DNA of 64,000 bases from positions 2,418,001 through 2,482,000 of the forward strand of contig CAVQXR010000001.1 in NCBI GenBank assembly GCA_963717955.1, in the 5' to 3' direction. Origin of the DNA: CAVQXR01 sp963717955 (GTDB lineage Bacteria; Actinomycetota; Thermoleophilia; Gaiellales; Gaiellaceae). The translations under genes were made by a program, and so were the position numbers. The notes under the pieces were generated by a model. The model was not told where the DNA came from. It did not search any database and was given only the letters and a program-made list of their open reading frames with translations. Below are positions 7,980 to 16,687 of the stretch, one piece after another (position 1 is the stretch's first letter; each line of letters begins with the position of its first letter).

Positions 7980-9127
7980 TCGTCGAAGGGGGAGAAGAGC
8001 AACCCCGTCAGGAGCTTCGGGTAGAAGTAGGTCGACTTCTCCGGCATCGTGCGTCCTGCCCGGGCGATGTCCTCGATCTCGCGCACGGTCGGAGCGCGGA
8101 CGAGGAATGCGGCGCTCGCCCGTCCGCTCTCCACCGCCGCGGCCGCCTCGGCGATCGACGGCGTGAACGTCACCTGCTCGAGGCCCAGGCGCTCGAGCGC
8201 CGAGACGTCGAGCCGCTCGAGCGGGTCATCGGGACTCTCGACGAGCTCGGCCATGGTGATCGCGTCGCGGCTCAGGAGGACGAAGGCCGGATGCTCGCGG
8301 GACGCGCCCGCGAGCCGTGCGAACGCCGCCTCCGCGCCGCCGTCGAGAGCGACGAGGCGGAACTCGCCGTTCAGGGGCGGCACCGCGCCCTCGGCGAGGC
8401 GATGCGTCGGGAAGATCTCGAGCCCGGGATCGTCGCGACTGACGAGCACGGCCATCACGTAGCCGGTCTCCGGCGTCCCCTCCTCCGCATGGAAGCGAAG
8501 CGCCGCCTCGTAGCGATGGTGGCCGTCCGCGATCACCAGCGGCCCCGCCACGGTCGCGAGCGCGCCCTCGATCGTCTCCGGATCGTCGATCCGCCACAGG
8601 CGCGTCACCGTCTCGTCGAGGCGAGCCTCGAGATCGGGCGGCCGCTCGAGCACGGCGGCCGGCTCACCGTCGTGGAGCATCAGCACGGGGGAGAGCTTCG
8701 TGCGGGTCGCCCGCAGGAGCGCGAGCCGCGTCTCCGCCGGTCCGGCGAAGATCCGCTCGTGCGGGAGGACGATTCCCCGGTCGTACGGGACGAGCTTCAT
8801 CCGTGCGACGAGGCCGCGCCGCGTGCGGCGGGCGCCATCCGGGCCGACGTACTCCTCGTCGATGCGCCAGACCGCCGGGCGCTCCTCCCGGACGAGGACG
8901 CCGTCTGCGATCCATTCCGCGAGACGCCTGCCCGCGACGCCGGCCTCGATCGGCCTGATCAGCCGGATCACGTTGTAGGGGCTCTCGCGGACGAGGCGCT
9001 CCAGCAGGTCGGGGGGAATCACGTCCCAGGGGGGCGCGACGAGATGGTCGAGGCTGCCCTCCGCGTCCACGCTGTAGCGAAGAGCGCGAAACGGCTTCAA
9101 CAGGGGCATCTCGGGCGAGCTTACCAT
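7976..9127 (-). CDS. DUF1015 family protein
   Basis: A 383-residue DUF1015 protein, a cytosolic family widespread in bacteria with no established biochemical role. Conserved blocks seen are FRALRYSV at the start, VAPPWDVI near residue 30, PYNVIRLIRP near 50, LPHERIF near 120, and IADGHHRYEAAL near 200 (the GHHRYE motif is the hallmark). The ATG at 9127 has GGAGG directly abutting it, too close to serve, so MPLLKPFRAL at 9109 is an alternative start. It is divergent from the YhaM-like gene with ~59 bp between. Confidence 0.82.
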   Translation of the reverse strand: MVSSPEMPLLKPFRALRYSVDAEGSLDHLVAPPWDVIPPDLLERLVRESPYNVIRLIRPIEAGVAGRRLAEWIADGVLVREERPAVWRIDEEYVGPDGARRTRRGLVARMKLVPYDRGIVLPHERIFAGPAETRLALLRATRTKLSPVLMLHDGEPAAVLERPPDLEARLDETVTRLWRIDDPETIEGALATVAGPLVIADGHHRYEAALRFHAEEGTPETGYVMAVLVSRDDPGLEIFPTHRLAEGAVPPLNGEFRLVALDGGAEAAFARLAGASREHPAFVLLSRDAITMAELVESPDDPLERLDVSALERLGLEQVTFTPSIAEAAAAVESGRASAAFLVRAPTVREIEDIARAGRTMPEKSTYFYPKLLTGLLFSPFDE

Positions 9128-9173
9128 CCTCCGCGAGGCGCCCGGAGTCGGGCCCGGCGGCCGCGAGGCCCTC

Positions 9174-9179
9174 TAGACT
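9174..9179 (+). promoter_or_regulatory. TAnnnT -10 element (TAGACT)
   Basis: TAGACT lies 7 nt before the GTG at 9187; no ribosome-binding site fits between, predicting a leaderless mRNA for the YhaM-like gene. Confidence 0.5.
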
Positions 9180-9186
9180 GGGCGTC

Positions 9187-10032
9187 GTGAGCGCCTCCGC
9201 CGGGATTCCGGAGCTCGCCGAGGACCGGGTCGTCGAGCAGGTCTTCGCCGTCGCGCGCAAGCAACGCATGCGGACGCGCTCGGGCAGCGCCTACCTCGCG
9301 CTCGAGCTCGTGGACGCGAGCGGTCGCATCGACGCCCGGGTCTGGGAGGACGTCGATCTGCTCGACCGGCGGTTCGAGGAGGGGGAGACGATCCGCGTCC
9401 TCGGGCGGGTGGAGCGCTATCGCGATCGCCTCCAGCTCGTGATCCGCGATCTGCAGAAGGTGGAGGTCGACCCTGCGACGCTGACCCCCGAATCCAGGCG
9501 CGACCTCGACGAGCTCGACGGCTTCCTCGAGTTCCTCGCGGCGGAGGTCCACCATCCGGGGCTCCGCAGCGTGGTCGACGGGATCCTCGGAGACGCCAGG
9601 CTGCGCGCGCGCCTGAGACAGCTCCCGGCGACGCCGGACGGCCACCACAGCTACGCCGGCGGGCTCCTGGAGCACACCGTGAACGTCGCCACGCTCTGCC
9701 GTGACACGGCGAGCGTCCATCCTCGCCTGCGGTCCGACCTCCTCGTGTCGGCGGCGATCGTGCACGACATCGGGCGCAGCGCCGAGCTCGACCGAGGGCC
9801 GCTCTTCGCGCCCACCGTCGAGGGCCGGCTCCTCGGCCACGTCCACCTGGGGCTGCGCGAGATCGAGGCGCGCAGCGTCGCCCTCGATCCGGAGGCTCGC
9901 GCCCAGCTGCTCCATGCGGTCGCCGTCCATCACGAGCTGCGGGGCGCGCGGACGGCCGAGGCCGCCGTCCTCTACTACGCGAACCAGCTCGACGCGGCCG
10001 CCGCCACCCGCCCCGTGCCGGACGGAAGGTAG
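9187..10032 (+). CDS. YhaM-like 3'-5' exoribonuclease (OB fold + HD domain)
   Basis: A 281-residue protein with the layout of YhaM/CBF1 nucleases: an OB-fold nucleic-acid-binding domain (residues ~15-95) and an HD metal-dependent domain (~130-265). HHSYAGGLLEHTVNVA near residue 155 and AAIVHDIGRSAEL near 195 hold the HD-type histidines and aspartate, and HAVAVHHEL near 245 is a later ligand. It is expected to degrade RNA or single-stranded DNA from the 3' end. Its TAG stop forms part of the -10 element of the next gene. Confidence 0.82.
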   Translation: MSASAGIPELAEDRVVEQVFAVARKQRMRTRSGSAYLALELVDASGRIDARVWEDVDLLDRRFEEGETIRVLGRVERYRDRLQLVIRDLQKVEVDPATLTPESRRDLDELDGFLEFLAAEVHHPGLRSVVDGILGDARLRARLRQLPATPDGHHSYAGGLLEHTVNVATLCRDTASVHPRLRSDLLVSAAIVHDIGRSAELDRGPLFAPTVEGRLLGHVHLGLREIEARSVALDPEARAQLLHAVAVHHELRGARTAEAAVLYYANQLDAAAATRPVPDGR

Positions 10033-10035
10033 AGT
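10030..10035 (+). promoter_or_regulatory. TAnnnT -10 element (TAGAGT)
   Basis: TAGAGT overlaps the stop codon of the YhaM-like gene and ends 6 nt before the ATG at 10042, again a leaderless arrangement. Confidence 0.45.
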
Positions 10036-10041
10036 CCCCGC

Positions 10042-12138
10042 ATGATCGCCGCGGCGCGGGCGCGCGTCGTCCGTGCGGCCTGTCCGCACGACTGCCCCGA
10101 CACCTGTGCCATGGTCGTGACCGTCGAGGACGGCCGGGCCGTTGCCGTCGCCGGCGACCCCGACCATCCGATCACGGCCGGGTTCCTCTGCGGGAAGGTC
10201 TCGAACTACCTCGAGCGCGTCTACGCCCCCGACCGGGTCCTGCACCCCCTCGTCCGCGAAGGCGAGAAGGGCGAAGGCCGCTTCCGGCCGGTGTCCTGGG
10301 ACGACGCGCTCGACCTCGTCGCCGGTCGTCTGCGCGAGGTCATCGACCGCTACGGCGGCGAGGCCATTCTCCCGTACAGCTTCATCGGCGCCCAGGGCGC
10401 GCTGCAGTACGACGCCATGAGCGGACGGGTGATGAACGCGCTCGGAGCGACGGCCCTCGACCGCACGATCTGCGACGCCGCGGCGATGGCCGGCGTGGCG
10501 CTGACACACGGGGAGTCGCCCGAGGTCGACCCGGAGGAGTGGCCGCACGCACGCTACCTCCTGCTCTGGGGCTGGAACCCGATGTCGACCGCCCCCCACC
10601 TCTGGCGGCTCTTGCTCGCGGCCCGCAAGGCCGGGGCGAAGCTCGTCGTCGTCGACCCCTACCGGTCGCGGACGGCGCGCGTGGCGGACGAGCACCTCGC
10701 CCCCGTGCCCGGTACCGACGGGGCGCTGGCGCTCGGGCTGATGCGCGCGCTCGTCGACGCGGGCCTGCAGGACGAGGCCTGGTGCCGGGCCCACGCGACC
10801 GGCTACGACGAGCTGCTCGAACGGCTCGGGGAGTACCCGGTCGAGCGATGCGCCGCGATCTGCGGGCTCGAGCCGGAGACGATCCGCCGGGTCGCCGGCG
10901 AGCTCGCGACGACCCAGCCGTCCCTGATCCGCCTCGGCGTCGGCGGGCAGCACCATGCCGGTGCCGAGATCGCGTACCGGACGATCGCCTGCCTCCCCGC
11001 GCTCACCGGCTCCTGGCGCCACCGGGGAGGCGGCTTCGCGTACTCGCCGCTCGCGACCTTCCTCGCGCTCGACCTCGGCGCCTTCGCGCTGCCCGGGCTC
11101 CGCCCCCGGCCCGTTCGCACCGTTGCGATGCCCGAGCTGGGGCGGGCGCTGACCGACGGCGCGCTCGACCCGCCGGTCCAGGCGCTCGTCGTCTGGAACT
11201 CCAACCCGGCCGTCATCGCTCCCGACCAGAACGCGGTCCTGCGCGGCCTGGCCCGGGAGGATCTGTTCACCGTCGTGCTCGAGCAGTTCGCGACGGACAC
11301 CGTCGCCTACGCCGACGTCGTGCTCCCTGCCACGACCCAGCTCGAGCACCTCGACGTCGTCCCGTCATGGGGGCATCACTACCTGACCTTCAACGAGCCC
11401 TCGATCGCGCCGATCGGCGAGGCGAAGCCGAACACGGAGGCGTTCCGCTTGCTGGCAGCCCGCCTGGGTCTCGACGCACCGTGCTTCCGGAGACGCGACG
11501 AGGAGCTGATCGAGTCCCTGCTCTCGACGTACTGCTCGATCCCGGTCGACGCCGAGGCGCTGCGCCACCGCGGCTGGTGGAAGCTCGATCTCGGCCAGGG
11601 CCCGACCCCGCACGCCGACGGCGACTTCCCGACCCCGAGCGGCCGGCTGGAGCTGCGCAGCCGACGTCCTCGCCGGCCGCGGCCACGACCCTCTTCCGCA
11701 CTACGACCCGCCCGCCGAGATCGCCGACCTCGACCTCGCCGCCCGCTATCCCCTCTGCCTGCTCACTCCGAAGACCCACCTCTTCCTCAACACCTCGTTC
11801 GCGAACGGCCGCCGCCAACGCGCCGCCCAGCCGAGCCCGTACGTCGTCGTCCATCCCGACGACGCGGCTTCGCGAGGTATCGGAGACGGAGACGACGTCC
11901 GCGTGCTCAACGATCGCGGCTCCTTCCTCGTCTCGGTCGCCGTCTCCGACGACACCCGTCCCGGCGTCGCCGTCTGCGCCGATGGGCTGGTGGAACGCCG
12001 ACTGGCCGGGCGCCGTCACCTGCCAGGCCACCACGCCGCAACGGCTCACGCGGTTCGCATCCGGCCCCCACCTTCAACGACAACCGCGTCGAGATCGAAG
12101 CGAGCACGCCGGCGGGCTCGCCCCGACTCGAGCGGTAG
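10042..12138 (+). pseudogene. Molybdopterin-dependent oxidoreductase, interrupted by three +1 frame breaks
   Basis: With three single bases removed this reads as a ~697-residue bis-molybdopterin-guanine-dinucleotide enzyme of the formate dehydrogenase/DMSO reductase superfamily. The N-terminus carries a 4Fe-4S site (CPHDCPDTC, then GFLCGK). The middle holds the cofactor domain (LLWGWNP, NSNPAVIAPDQ). The end has the second pterin-binding domain (MGWWNADWPG, CQATTPQRLT, FNDNRVE). The frame moves forward by one base near 11662, 11981 and in the C run at 12065-12069, returning to the original frame. Either assembly indels or recent decay explain this. Substrate is unknown, and no partner subunit adjoins. 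Moco genes occur at 28 and 37 kb. Confidence 0.75.
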
Positions 12139-12254
12139 CCGATCCGCCGCGGCCCGAGGTCCTCGGGCGGGAGGAGTCCGGACCGCGCGCTCGAATGACG
12201 GCGGTTCGAGACTCCCTGCGGCCGGGCCGGTGCCAGTTGCCGGCCCAGTGATCG
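12139..12254. other. Short intergenic region with near-palindrome
   Basis: The 116-bp gap holds one 8-bp inverted repeat (GCCCGAGG / CCTCGGGC, 12152-12168) with a single-base centre. No T tract follows, so it is not a convincing terminator. No other feature is seen. Confidence 0.4.
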
Positions 12255-13118
12255 ATGAGGCTGCGTGCTCCCATACTGATCGCCCTGCTGGTGCTGCTCA
12301 CCGCTTCCGCAGGGCCCGCGCGAGCGGTCGGCGACCCGGGCGTCGCCGCGCTCCAGGTCGCACTCCGCGCCAAGGGCACCTACCACGGCACGATCGACGG
12401 CATCCACGGCACCTCGACGGCCGCGGCGGTCACCCGCTTCCAGCGCCGGGCCGGCCTCGCGGCCGACGGCATCGCGGGCCCCCGCACCCGGGACGCGCTC
12501 GGCAAGCGCGGCCGTCCGGGCTACGGATCGCGAGCCCTCGCCCACGGAGCCGTCGGCTGGGACGTCGCGTCGCTCCAGTTCCTCGTCGCATGGCACGGCT
12601 TCCCGTCCGGGCCGATCGACGGCCTCTTCGGGGAGGGCACCGATGGTGCGCTGCGCCGCTTCCAGAGCTGGGCCGGGCTCACCACCGACGGCGTCGCCGG
12701 GCGCGCGACCTACCGCGCCCTCCGCCGGCCGCTGCCCCGGTCGCCGGTCGAGATCTCCTGGCCCGTCGCGCCCGTCCTCACCTCGCCGTTCGGCCCGCGC
12801 GGAGCGCGGTTCCATCCGGGTGTCGACATCGCGGCCGACCAGGGCACCCCGGTCGCGGCCGCCCGGGCGGGCGTGGTCGTCTACGCGGACTGGGCCGGAA
12901 CGTACGGTCGGTTGGTCGTCGTCGCGCACGGCCGGGCCGGTGTGCAGACCTACTACGCCCACCTCTCGCGGATCTCGGTCGCCGTGGGCGAGCGGCTCGC
13001 ACGTGGGGAGCGGCTCGGTCGCGTCGGCTCGAGCGGGCGTTCGACGGGCCCGCACCTGCACTTCGAGATCCGGGTCCGGGACGCGGTCGTGAACCCGCTG
13101 CCCGCCCTCGGCTACTGA
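12255..13118 (+). CDS. Secreted M23 peptidase with two peptidoglycan-binding repeats
   Basis: A 287-residue exported cell-wall hydrolase. Residues 1-24 form a signal peptide (ILIALLVLLTASA then cleavage near ARA). Two PG_binding_1 modules follow (residues ~25-80, TIDGIHGTSTAAAVTRFQ; ~92-150, PIDGLFGEGTDGALRRFQ). Residues ~165-285 are a LytM/M23 zinc metallopeptidase with FHPGVDIAA (HxxxD), YYAHLS, and HLHFEI (HxH). It should cleave peptide cross-links of peptidoglycan outside the cell. The ATG has no clear Shine-Dalgarno motif. Confidence 0.9.
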   Translation: MRLRAPILIALLVLLTASAGPARAVGDPGVAALQVALRAKGTYHGTIDGIHGTSTAAAVTRFQRRAGLAADGIAGPRTRDALGKRGRPGYGSRALAHGAVGWDVASLQFLVAWHGFPSGPIDGLFGEGTDGALRRFQSWAGLTTDGVAGRATYRALRRPLPRSPVEISWPVAPVLTSPFGPRGARFHPGVDIAADQGTPVAAARAGVVVYADWAGTYGRLVVVAHGRAGVQTYYAHLSRISVAVGERLARGERLGRVGSSGRSTGPHLHFEIRVRDAVVNPLPALGY

Positions 13119-13179
13119 CCGAACGCAGGATGCGCGCGTGATCGGGCGCGTCCGAGCGGGGAGCGACCGGCTGCGGGCG

Positions 13180-13185
13180 TACACT
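13180..13185 (+). promoter_or_regulatory. TAnnnT -10 element (TACACT)
   Basis: TACACT lies 8 nt before a GTG at 13194 and only 2 nt before the GTG at 13188. The spacing common in this window therefore favours 13194 as the true start of the CHAD gene. Confidence 0.4.
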
Positions 13186-13187
13186 CG

Positions 13188-14114
13188 GTGGCCGTGCGGG
13201 CGACCGTCCACCGGGGCCGCGGGGCCGCGCCGGTCGAACAGTTGCGGGCGCTGCTCGGGGAGCAGGTCGCCGCGCTCGACCGTCACGAGGCGGGTGCGAT
13301 CGCCGGCGAGGATCCCGGCGAGCTGAAGCGGTTCCGGGTCGCGACGCGACGGCTGCGGGCGCTGCTCCGCGCGGGCCGGCCGCTCGTCGATCCCGTGGCC
13401 GCCGGGCCGATCCGTGCCGAGCTCGCATGGCTCGGTGGCGCAATGGGGCCGGCACGCGATCTCGACGTCCTGCTGACGGAGCTTCGGGAGACCGCGCGAC
13501 ACTTCGAGCCCGGTGAGCAGTACGGGCTGACGTTGATGTTCAGGCGGCTCGAGGACGATCGGGCCGGGGCGCGGGCTCTCGTCCGGGGAGCCATCGGCTC
13601 CGATCGCTACCGGGAGCTGCGCGAGCAGCTGCGAACCGCGATCCCGACCCTGCGGGCTGGCGCTGCCGGCGTGTCCCTCCACGAGCTCGCCGGGGGGGAG
13701 TTCCGCAAGCTCGCCCGGGAAGGGCGCGGGATCGGCGAGGACGCTCCCGATCGGGCTCTGCACGACCTCCGCCTACGGGTCAAGCGGGCGCGGTACGCCG
13801 CCGAGCTCGCCTCGCTCGAGGTCGGCGGGGAGGCTGCGCGGTTCGTCGTCCGGGCGAGGGCGGTGCAGGACATCCTCGGCGAGCACCAGGACGCCGCGGT
13901 CGCCGAGGTCAGCATCCGGGCGCTGCTCCAGCGGCCGCAGAGCATCCGCTGGGCGATCGCGGCCGGTCGCCTGATCGAGCGCCAGCACGGCCGGCGGAGT
14001 GCGGCCCGTGCCGCGTTCCCCACGGCCTGGGCCGCGCTCGAGGCGGCGGGCCGGTCGGCGTGGCCGATCGCTCGCGAGCACGATGCGGCCCGAGCAACGT
14101 CGATCAAACGTTGA
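13188..14114 (+). CDS. CHAD domain protein
   Basis: A 308-residue helical protein with a CHAD domain, a histidine/basic-residue-rich fold that binds polyphosphate in characterised members. The repeated signature is visible twice: FRVATRRLRALLRA near residue 50 and LHDLRLRVKRARYAAEL near 190, with VQDILGEHQDAAVAE near 228. Arginine, lysine and histidine are abundant, as the family needs for anion binding. No CYTH/triphosphatase domain is fused. The start is GTG at 13188 or, judging by the -10 spacing, GTG at 13194. It converges on ychF, which ends within its last codons. Confidence 0.85.
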   Translation: MAVRATVHRGRGAAPVEQLRALLGEQVAALDRHEAGAIAGEDPGELKRFRVATRRLRALLRAGRPLVDPVAAGPIRAELAWLGGAMGPARDLDVLLTELRETARHFEPGEQYGLTLMFRRLEDDRAGARALVRGAIGSDRYRELREQLRTAIPTLRAGAAGVSLHELAGGEFRKLAREGRGIGEDAPDRALHDLRLRVKRARYAAELASLEVGGEAARFVVRARAVQDILGEHQDAAVAEVSIRALLQRPQSIRWAIAAGRLIERQHGRRSAARAAFPTAWAALEAAGRSAWPIAREHDAARATSIKR

Positions 14115-15046
14115 AGCGGACGTTGAGCACGTCCCCGTCCTCGACCACGTAGGCCTTTCCCTCGAGACGCATCAGCCCGCGCTTCTGGGCCTCGGCCTGC
14201 GAGCCGCACTCGACCAGGTCGTCCCACCGGATGACCTCGCAGCGGATGAAGCCGCGGGCGATGTCGGTATGGATCGTCTCTGCCGCATCGAGCGCCGTCT
14301 GGCCACGCCGGAGCGTCCACGCCCGCGCCTCCTTCTCGCCCGCCGTGAAGAACGAGATCAGGTCGAGCGCCTCGAACAGGCGCCGCACGACCTCGTCGAG
14401 CGCCGAGGAGCCGCCGGCCCGGAACTCTGCCGCCTCGTCCGGGCCGAGCTCGGCCAGCTCCACCTCGAGCTTCGCGTCGATGCCGCCGGGACCGTTCACG
14501 ATCTCGATGATCGGCTTCGTCGTCAGCGGCTCGAGCTCGGCCGGGAGCTCCGCCGGGTACTCCGAGAGCGGGAGCTCGCGGTCGAGGTGGGCGAGGATCC
14601 GCTCGAGCTCGGCAAGCTCCGCGCGGAGCTTCGGGTCGCCGGACTTCGCCTGCTTGCCGACCCGCTCGATCCGGCGCTCCACGTGCTCCCGGTCGGCGAC
14701 GAGCAGCTCGAGTCGAACCGTGACCAGGTCGCTCAGCGGGTCGGCGTCCGGCGAGAAGCCGTCGGCGACGGCGAGCAGCGCATCGACCGGGCGGAGATTG
14801 CCGAGGAGCTGGGCGCCCGGTCCCGGGAACGTCCTGGACGCGGATCGCAGCCGGCGTGACCTTCTTCGGGTCGACGACGCGCGCGACCGGTTGCAGCCGG
14901 TCGTCGGGGATCGTCGCCATGCCGACGTTCGGCTTCGCCGCCGCGCTCGCGTACGCGGTGATCTCGGCTCCGGCCATCGTGAGCGCGTTGAAGAGCGTCG
15001 TCTTCCCCGCATTGGGCAGCCCGACGATGCCGACCTCGAGCGCCAT
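14104..15046 (-). CDS. ychF: YchF/OLA1-type ribosome-associated P-loop ATPase, frame broken once
   Basis: An Obg-superfamily ATPase that binds ribosomes. The N-terminal part from the ATG at 15046 reads VGIVGLPNAGKTTLFNAL (Walker A). An extra base in the GGG run near 14816-14818 moves the rest to another frame. That part contains the coiled-coil insert (DREHVERRIERVGKQAKSGD) and the C-terminal TGS-like domain (SFFTAGEKEARAW, IHTDIARGFIRCEV, GKAYVVEDGDVLNVRFNV). The joined product is ~313 residues, shorter than the usual ~360. The segment after the DVPGTG motif lacks the KGASKGEGLGN loop of the canonical family. Confidence 0.85.
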
Positions 15047-15064
15047 CGACCTCCCCTCGACCGG

Positions 15065-15279
15065 CTAGCCGGCGAAGCCGACCTGGCTCTCGCGCGTGAA
15101 CCTGCTTGACGTAGAGCACCCGGGCGAGCGATACGAGACACGTCCCGTCCTCGAGGGAGAGCTCGACCGTGCCGTCGCCGCCGGCCTGGAGCTTCCGCTG
15201 CGACGGAGTCGGCGTCCGCAGGTGGAACCTGCAGGCGCAGGATCTGACCGCCCTCAAACCCGATCTCGACCGCGCACAC
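15065..15279 (-). CDS. DUF3107-like small protein, two frame breaks
   Basis: Three frames join into a ~70-residue protein similar to actinobacterial DUF3107. It starts with GTG at 15279 (VEIGFEGGQILRLQV), continues with GGDGTVELSLEDGTCLVSLARVLYVKQ, and ends FTRESQVGFAG with TAG at 15065. One extra base near 15195-15196 and another at 15101-15102 account for both breaks: the 215-nt span minus two gives 71 codons exactly. DUF3107 proteins are small and uncharacterised. It sits between the epimerase gene and ychF on the same strand, 18 nt before the ychF ATG. Confidence 0.55.
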
Positions 15280-15287
15280 GCTCGATC

Positions 15288-15692
15288 TCAGCCACTCTCG
15301 ACCACCTCCACGAGGACACCGTGTACCGACGCCGGATGGACGAACGCGACCAGGTGGCCGCCGAGCCCGGGTCGCGGCCCTGGCTCGATCACGGTCGCGC
15401 CGGCGGCGGCGAGCTCGCGGGTCGCCCGCGCCACGTCGCCGACCGAGACCGCGACATGATGCATGCCCGGCCCGCGCTTCGCGAGGAAGCGGCCCACGGG
15501 GGTGTCGCCGCCGAGCGGGGCGAGGAGCTCGACCCGGCCATCGCCGACACGGAGAAACGCCGCCTCGACCCCCTGTGACTCGAGCGTCTCGCGGCGCTCG
15601 ACCTCGGCGCCGAACAGCCTGCGGTAGGTCTCGATCGCCTCGTCGAGGCGCTCGACGGCGACCGCGACGTGATGGATCGCTCCGACGTCCAC
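15288..15692 (-). CDS. mce: Methylmalonyl-CoA epimerase (VOC fold)
   Basis: A 134-residue vicinal-oxygen-chelate protein matching methylmalonyl-CoA epimerase, which interconverts the (2R) and (2S) forms in propionate metabolism. Metal-ligand positions are visible: IHHVAVAV near residue 6, GMHHVAVSVGDV near 75, and VLVEVVE at the end. VERLDEAIETYRRLFGAEV is the typical first helix. Other VOC enzymes are possible, but length and motif order fit the epimerase. The mutase is not in this window. A GTG start at 15692 stands 6 nt after TAGGAT. Confidence 0.85.
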   Translation of the reverse strand: MDVGAIHHVAVAVERLDEAIETYRRLFGAEVERRETLESQGVEAAFLRVGDGRVELLAPLGGDTPVGRFLAKRGPGMHHVAVSVGDVARATRELAAAGATVIEPGPRPGLGGHLVAFVHPASVHGVLVEVVESG

Positions 15693-15698
15693 GGCCCG

Positions 15699-15704
15699 AT
15701 CCTA
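15699..15704 (-). promoter_or_regulatory. TAnnnT -10 element (TAGGAT) for mce
   Basis: TAGGAT on the minus strand lies 6 nt before the GTG at 15692, predicting a leaderless transcript for the mce-DUF3107-ychF run. Confidence 0.45.
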
Positions 15705-15742
15705 CCTTTGACGCGCCGCGCAGCCGGCGCGCGGCGCAGAGC

Positions 15743-15887
15743 TCAGTCGGCGCCGACGCCCCGGGGGACGCCGACCGTCTCGGCGGCGTTCGACTCCGGT
15801 CGACCTCGGCGAGAAGCTCCTCGAGCTCTCGGGCCGGTTCAGGGCCTCGTGCTCGAGCGGGGCGCCCGCGAGCCGGTCGAGTGCCAC
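15743..15887 (-). CDS. Possible small protein, frame uncertain
   Basis: No intact gene covers the ~210 bp between mce and the DUF1385 gene, yet codon use looks coding in three successive stretches. These are VALDRLAGAPLEHEALNRPE from a GTG at 15887, then LEELLAEVDRS, then NAAETVGVPRGVGAD with TGA at 15743. Two missing single bases would join them into ~48 residues. I recognise no family. It may be a small gene with sequence errors, or chance codon bias in GC-rich DNA. Confidence 0.25.
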
Positions 15888-15901
15888 AGGCGCCCCGGCG
15901 T

Positions 15902-16687
15902 CTACGGCGTGCCCGCCTCGAGCTGCAGGCAGCGCTCGAGCGCGGCCCTCGCGACCTCGAGCTGGTCGGGGCTCGGCTCCTGCGTGAGGAAGCGGTGCTG
16001 GAGCTCGTGCCCGGGCCAGGCGAGCGCGCGGCTCAGCGGATGGCCGGGGTTTCGGTTCATCCAGGCGAAGGTCTCGCCGGCGATGCCGAGGGCCGCCGCG
16101 GCTGCACCCGCCCGTGCCAACGCTTTCCCCCGGGGCGTGCTCGCCACCCCCGAGGCGATCGCATTACCGGCGACGGTGGCGACGACGAGCGGGCCGATCA
16201 TGTGCGACCCGCAGCGCTCGTGCTCGCGCGGACGCGGTTCGCCGTGCTCGTAGCTCCCGATCGAGACGTGCTCGGCGCCGTGGTAGGCGGCCAGGTCGGT
16301 CCCACGCAGCGCGATCATCGACGGGACGAGCGCGAGGAAGGCCGCGGCCGTCTCCTGCGTCACCGGCGACAACCGGCTCGCGCGGAGCATGCGCACACCG
16401 ACGAGGCTCCCGGCCATCGCGCCGAGCACCCGGAGCTGCCCGAACGGGAGCTTCGCCTCGGGCAGTTCGCGGCGGACCAGGGGCAGGAGCGCCAGCACCT
16501 GGGCCACCCGGGCCGGCCCGCGGACGAAGGGCGACGCGTCGGCGAGCGACTGCAGCGGCTTCTCGCCGGAGGCGAGGCGGAGCGCGCCGTGGCGGTCGCG
16601 TACGGCGCATGCCCAGTGGCGCGGCCCGTGCACGAGGACGCCGTTGCCGAGCGCCATCCCGCCGAGCCTGACGGGCTCCTCGCTCAT
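15902..16687 (-). CDS. DUF1385 family membrane protein
   Basis: A 261-residue protein of the DUF1385 family, membrane proteins of unknown function often near prfA in Gram-positive genomes. Conserved features are RLGGMALGNGVLVHGPRHWA at the start, YHGAEHVSIGSYE near residue 138, ERCGSHMIGPL near 160, and WPGHELQHRFLTQEPS near 235. The HGAEH and LQ..TT.EP-like tail motifs are the family hallmark. Several hydrophobic helices lie in the middle. The ATG overlaps the M20 stop (ATGA at 16684-16687), so it is translationally coupled to the peptidase. Confidence 0.82.
   Translation of the reverse strand: MSEEPVRLGGMALGNGVLVHGPRHWACAVRDRHGALRLASGEKPLQSLADASPFVRGPARVAQVLALLPLVRRELPEAKLPFGQLRVLGAMAGSLVGVRMLRASRLSPVTQETAAAFLALVPSMIALRGTDLAAYHGAEHVSIGSYEHGEPRPREHERCGSHMIGPLVVATVAGNAIASGVASTPRGKALARAGAAAAALGIAGETFAWMNRNPGHPLSRALAWPGHELQHRFLTQEPSPDQLEVARAALERCLQLEAGTP

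Noticed and set aside
12165..12235. tRNA-like GGTTCGAGACTCC stretch after the molybdoenzyme gene
   Set aside because: Only a T-arm-like motif; no acceptor or anticodon stem can be folded around it.
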